From Phylloscopus collybita (Eukaryota; Chordata; Aves; Passeriformes; Phylloscopidae), in NCBI GenBank assembly GCA_027886175.1, contig JAJNNQ010000137.1, positions 36,814,001 to 36,878,000 of the forward strand: a stretch of DNA of 64,000 nt, written 5' to 3'. The notes beneath the pieces were generated by a model that saw only the letters and a program-made list of their open reading frames with translations, had not been told where the DNA came from and made no database searches. Numbering within the stretch: position 1 is the stretch's first letter; each line of letters begins with the position of its first letter. Made by a program: the position numbers and the translations under genes. Positions 63,246-64,000 of the stretch are shown piece after piece.

Positions 63246-63845
63246 TTAATGGAACTTGTCAGTATATGCAAATCCATTTTTTTCAAATATTGTAAAATTT
63301 ACATCTTTATTCTGCTCTGCTCTGCTCTTCTCATGAATTTTTTGAGGAGGTTTCACATAAATGCATATGTCATTCAAGTCAGCTTCTGAATAACTGAAAC
63401 ATTTACAGAAATGGTCCATTGCTTTTCCAAATGTTCTTTCAATCCTTTTCCAAAGGATGATTTTAGATTGCCCAGAGACAATCAATCTAGATAAGAATAT
63501 CACATGTAGCAAACAAAGGTCACTTTCTTTTAAATGTATATAGTAACAATGTATCTTTAAAAGTACTTGACCAAGACTCCTGATTTGACTTTTGGTTTCC
63601 CAAAACTTAGCACGCAGATACAAAGCCCAGAAGCATGAGAAAGAAATTAAGATTTTAGGTGTAATTAAAAGGCAATTAAACCAAGCTTCTTGCAGCAAAA
63701 GCAGAAAATAAGCTCTGAAGGGAAGGACCATTTGGGTAACTGAGCAGCTTTCCCTCAAACAGCAGAGCAACTGGCAATGCATATGTGTGTTTAGTCTATT
63801 GCTAATGCACCAGATTGTAGAGGGAAGGAGGTGCTCTGATAACAA
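63246..63845 (-). other. Unrecognised 199-codon open frame
   Basis: The longest open frame outside simple repeats. It starts with ATG at 63845 on the minus strand and ends with TAA at 63246-63248. The product has many Cys, Leu and Ile residues, a hydrophobic patch at about residues 41-75 and a lysine/asparagine-rich C-terminal third. No domain or catalytic motif is recognised. In a 64-kb AT-rich window one frame of this length on six frames is plausible by chance. No poly(A) signal or Kozak-like context was judged convincing. Confidence 0.12.
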
Positions 63846-64000
63846 TTATATCTCTGGAAGATGGAGTAATTCTGTTATGTGGGTACTGAATGACTCCCAT
63901 ACTTTGTTGCTAAACTTAATCAAAAGTAAGTTATCAACATTAGCTGGAGTCTTTTAGCTACTACTTTACACGAAGGCTCAAGTATTTCTTACTACTTTGG

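Larger units (their letters stand above)
58425..64000. other. AT-rich stretch to the window end, no recognised gene
   Basis: No recognisable coding gene, CR1 or clear LTR is present. It holds a G-quadruplex motif at 61426-61451, an AT-rich dinucleotide patch at 62028-62055, a short ACA array near 60330, and the 199-codon minus-strand frame at 63246-63845 listed separately. Confidence 0.5.

Noticed and set aside
1..64000. tRNA, rRNA, CRISPR, bacterial or phage features
   Set aside because: None of the sequence signatures are present, and the repeat content is that of a vertebrate, most likely avian, genome.

Overview
This window looks like intergenic or deep-intronic DNA from a bird, most likely a songbird. 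The sequence shows no tRNA or rRNA gene, no CRISPR array, no bacterial-style operons and no intact protein-coding gene that I can recognise. The avian call rests on several CR1 LINE fragments, whose 3' ends carry the family's typical 'TTCCAAC ... GATTCTATGATTCT' type tail, and on LTR families of the class II (ERVK-like) and class III (ERVL-like) types common in bird genomes. The passerine assignment is an inference from the LTR types and was not checked against any database.

The clearest content is ten solitary LTRs, each bounded by short target-site duplications (TSDs) that I could read directly. They form four groups. Group 1 has two ERVL-like LTRs that begin TGTCCT.. or its decayed form (9212-9872 minus, 33524-34204 plus). 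Group 2 has three ERVL-like LTRs with a conserved core around a GATAAAA box and an AGTAAA signal (19981-20740 minus, 29133-29800 plus, 34262-35063 plus); groups 1 and 2 have 5-bp TSDs. Group 3 has three LTRs of about 660-690 bp (23147-23831, 48341-49002, 49579-50272, all minus) with 5-6-bp TSDs. Group 4 has two compact LTRs of about 300 bp (36441-36750 and 58116-58418, both minus) with perfect 6-bp TSDs. No gag, pol or env sequence was found between or beside any of them, so all appear to be products of LTR-LTR recombination.

CR1 LINE fragments lie at 7894-8056 (minus), 22737-23034, 41903-41998, 51193-51766 and 55870-57105 (plus). The last keeps a frameshifted piece of the reverse-transcriptase ORF and lacks the FADD box. 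Simple repeats include a very long polypyrimidine tract (3457-3746), AC and AATGT microsatellites, three poly(A) runs, a 28-base G run inside one LTR, a TTTG-rich tract and a strong G-quadruplex motif (61426-61451).

Everything else is AT-rich, apparently unique sequence. A few stretches have splice-site-like borders or unusually long open frames: 1576-1755, 10489-10591, 35301-35415, about 37568-37760 on the minus strand, 38309-38435, 25944-26507, and 63246-63845 on the minus strand. These are listed as weak candidates only; the minus-strand stretch near 37.6 kb is the most coding-like. I found no convincing new biological system. The most informative observations are structural details of the repeats and the few candidate exons.
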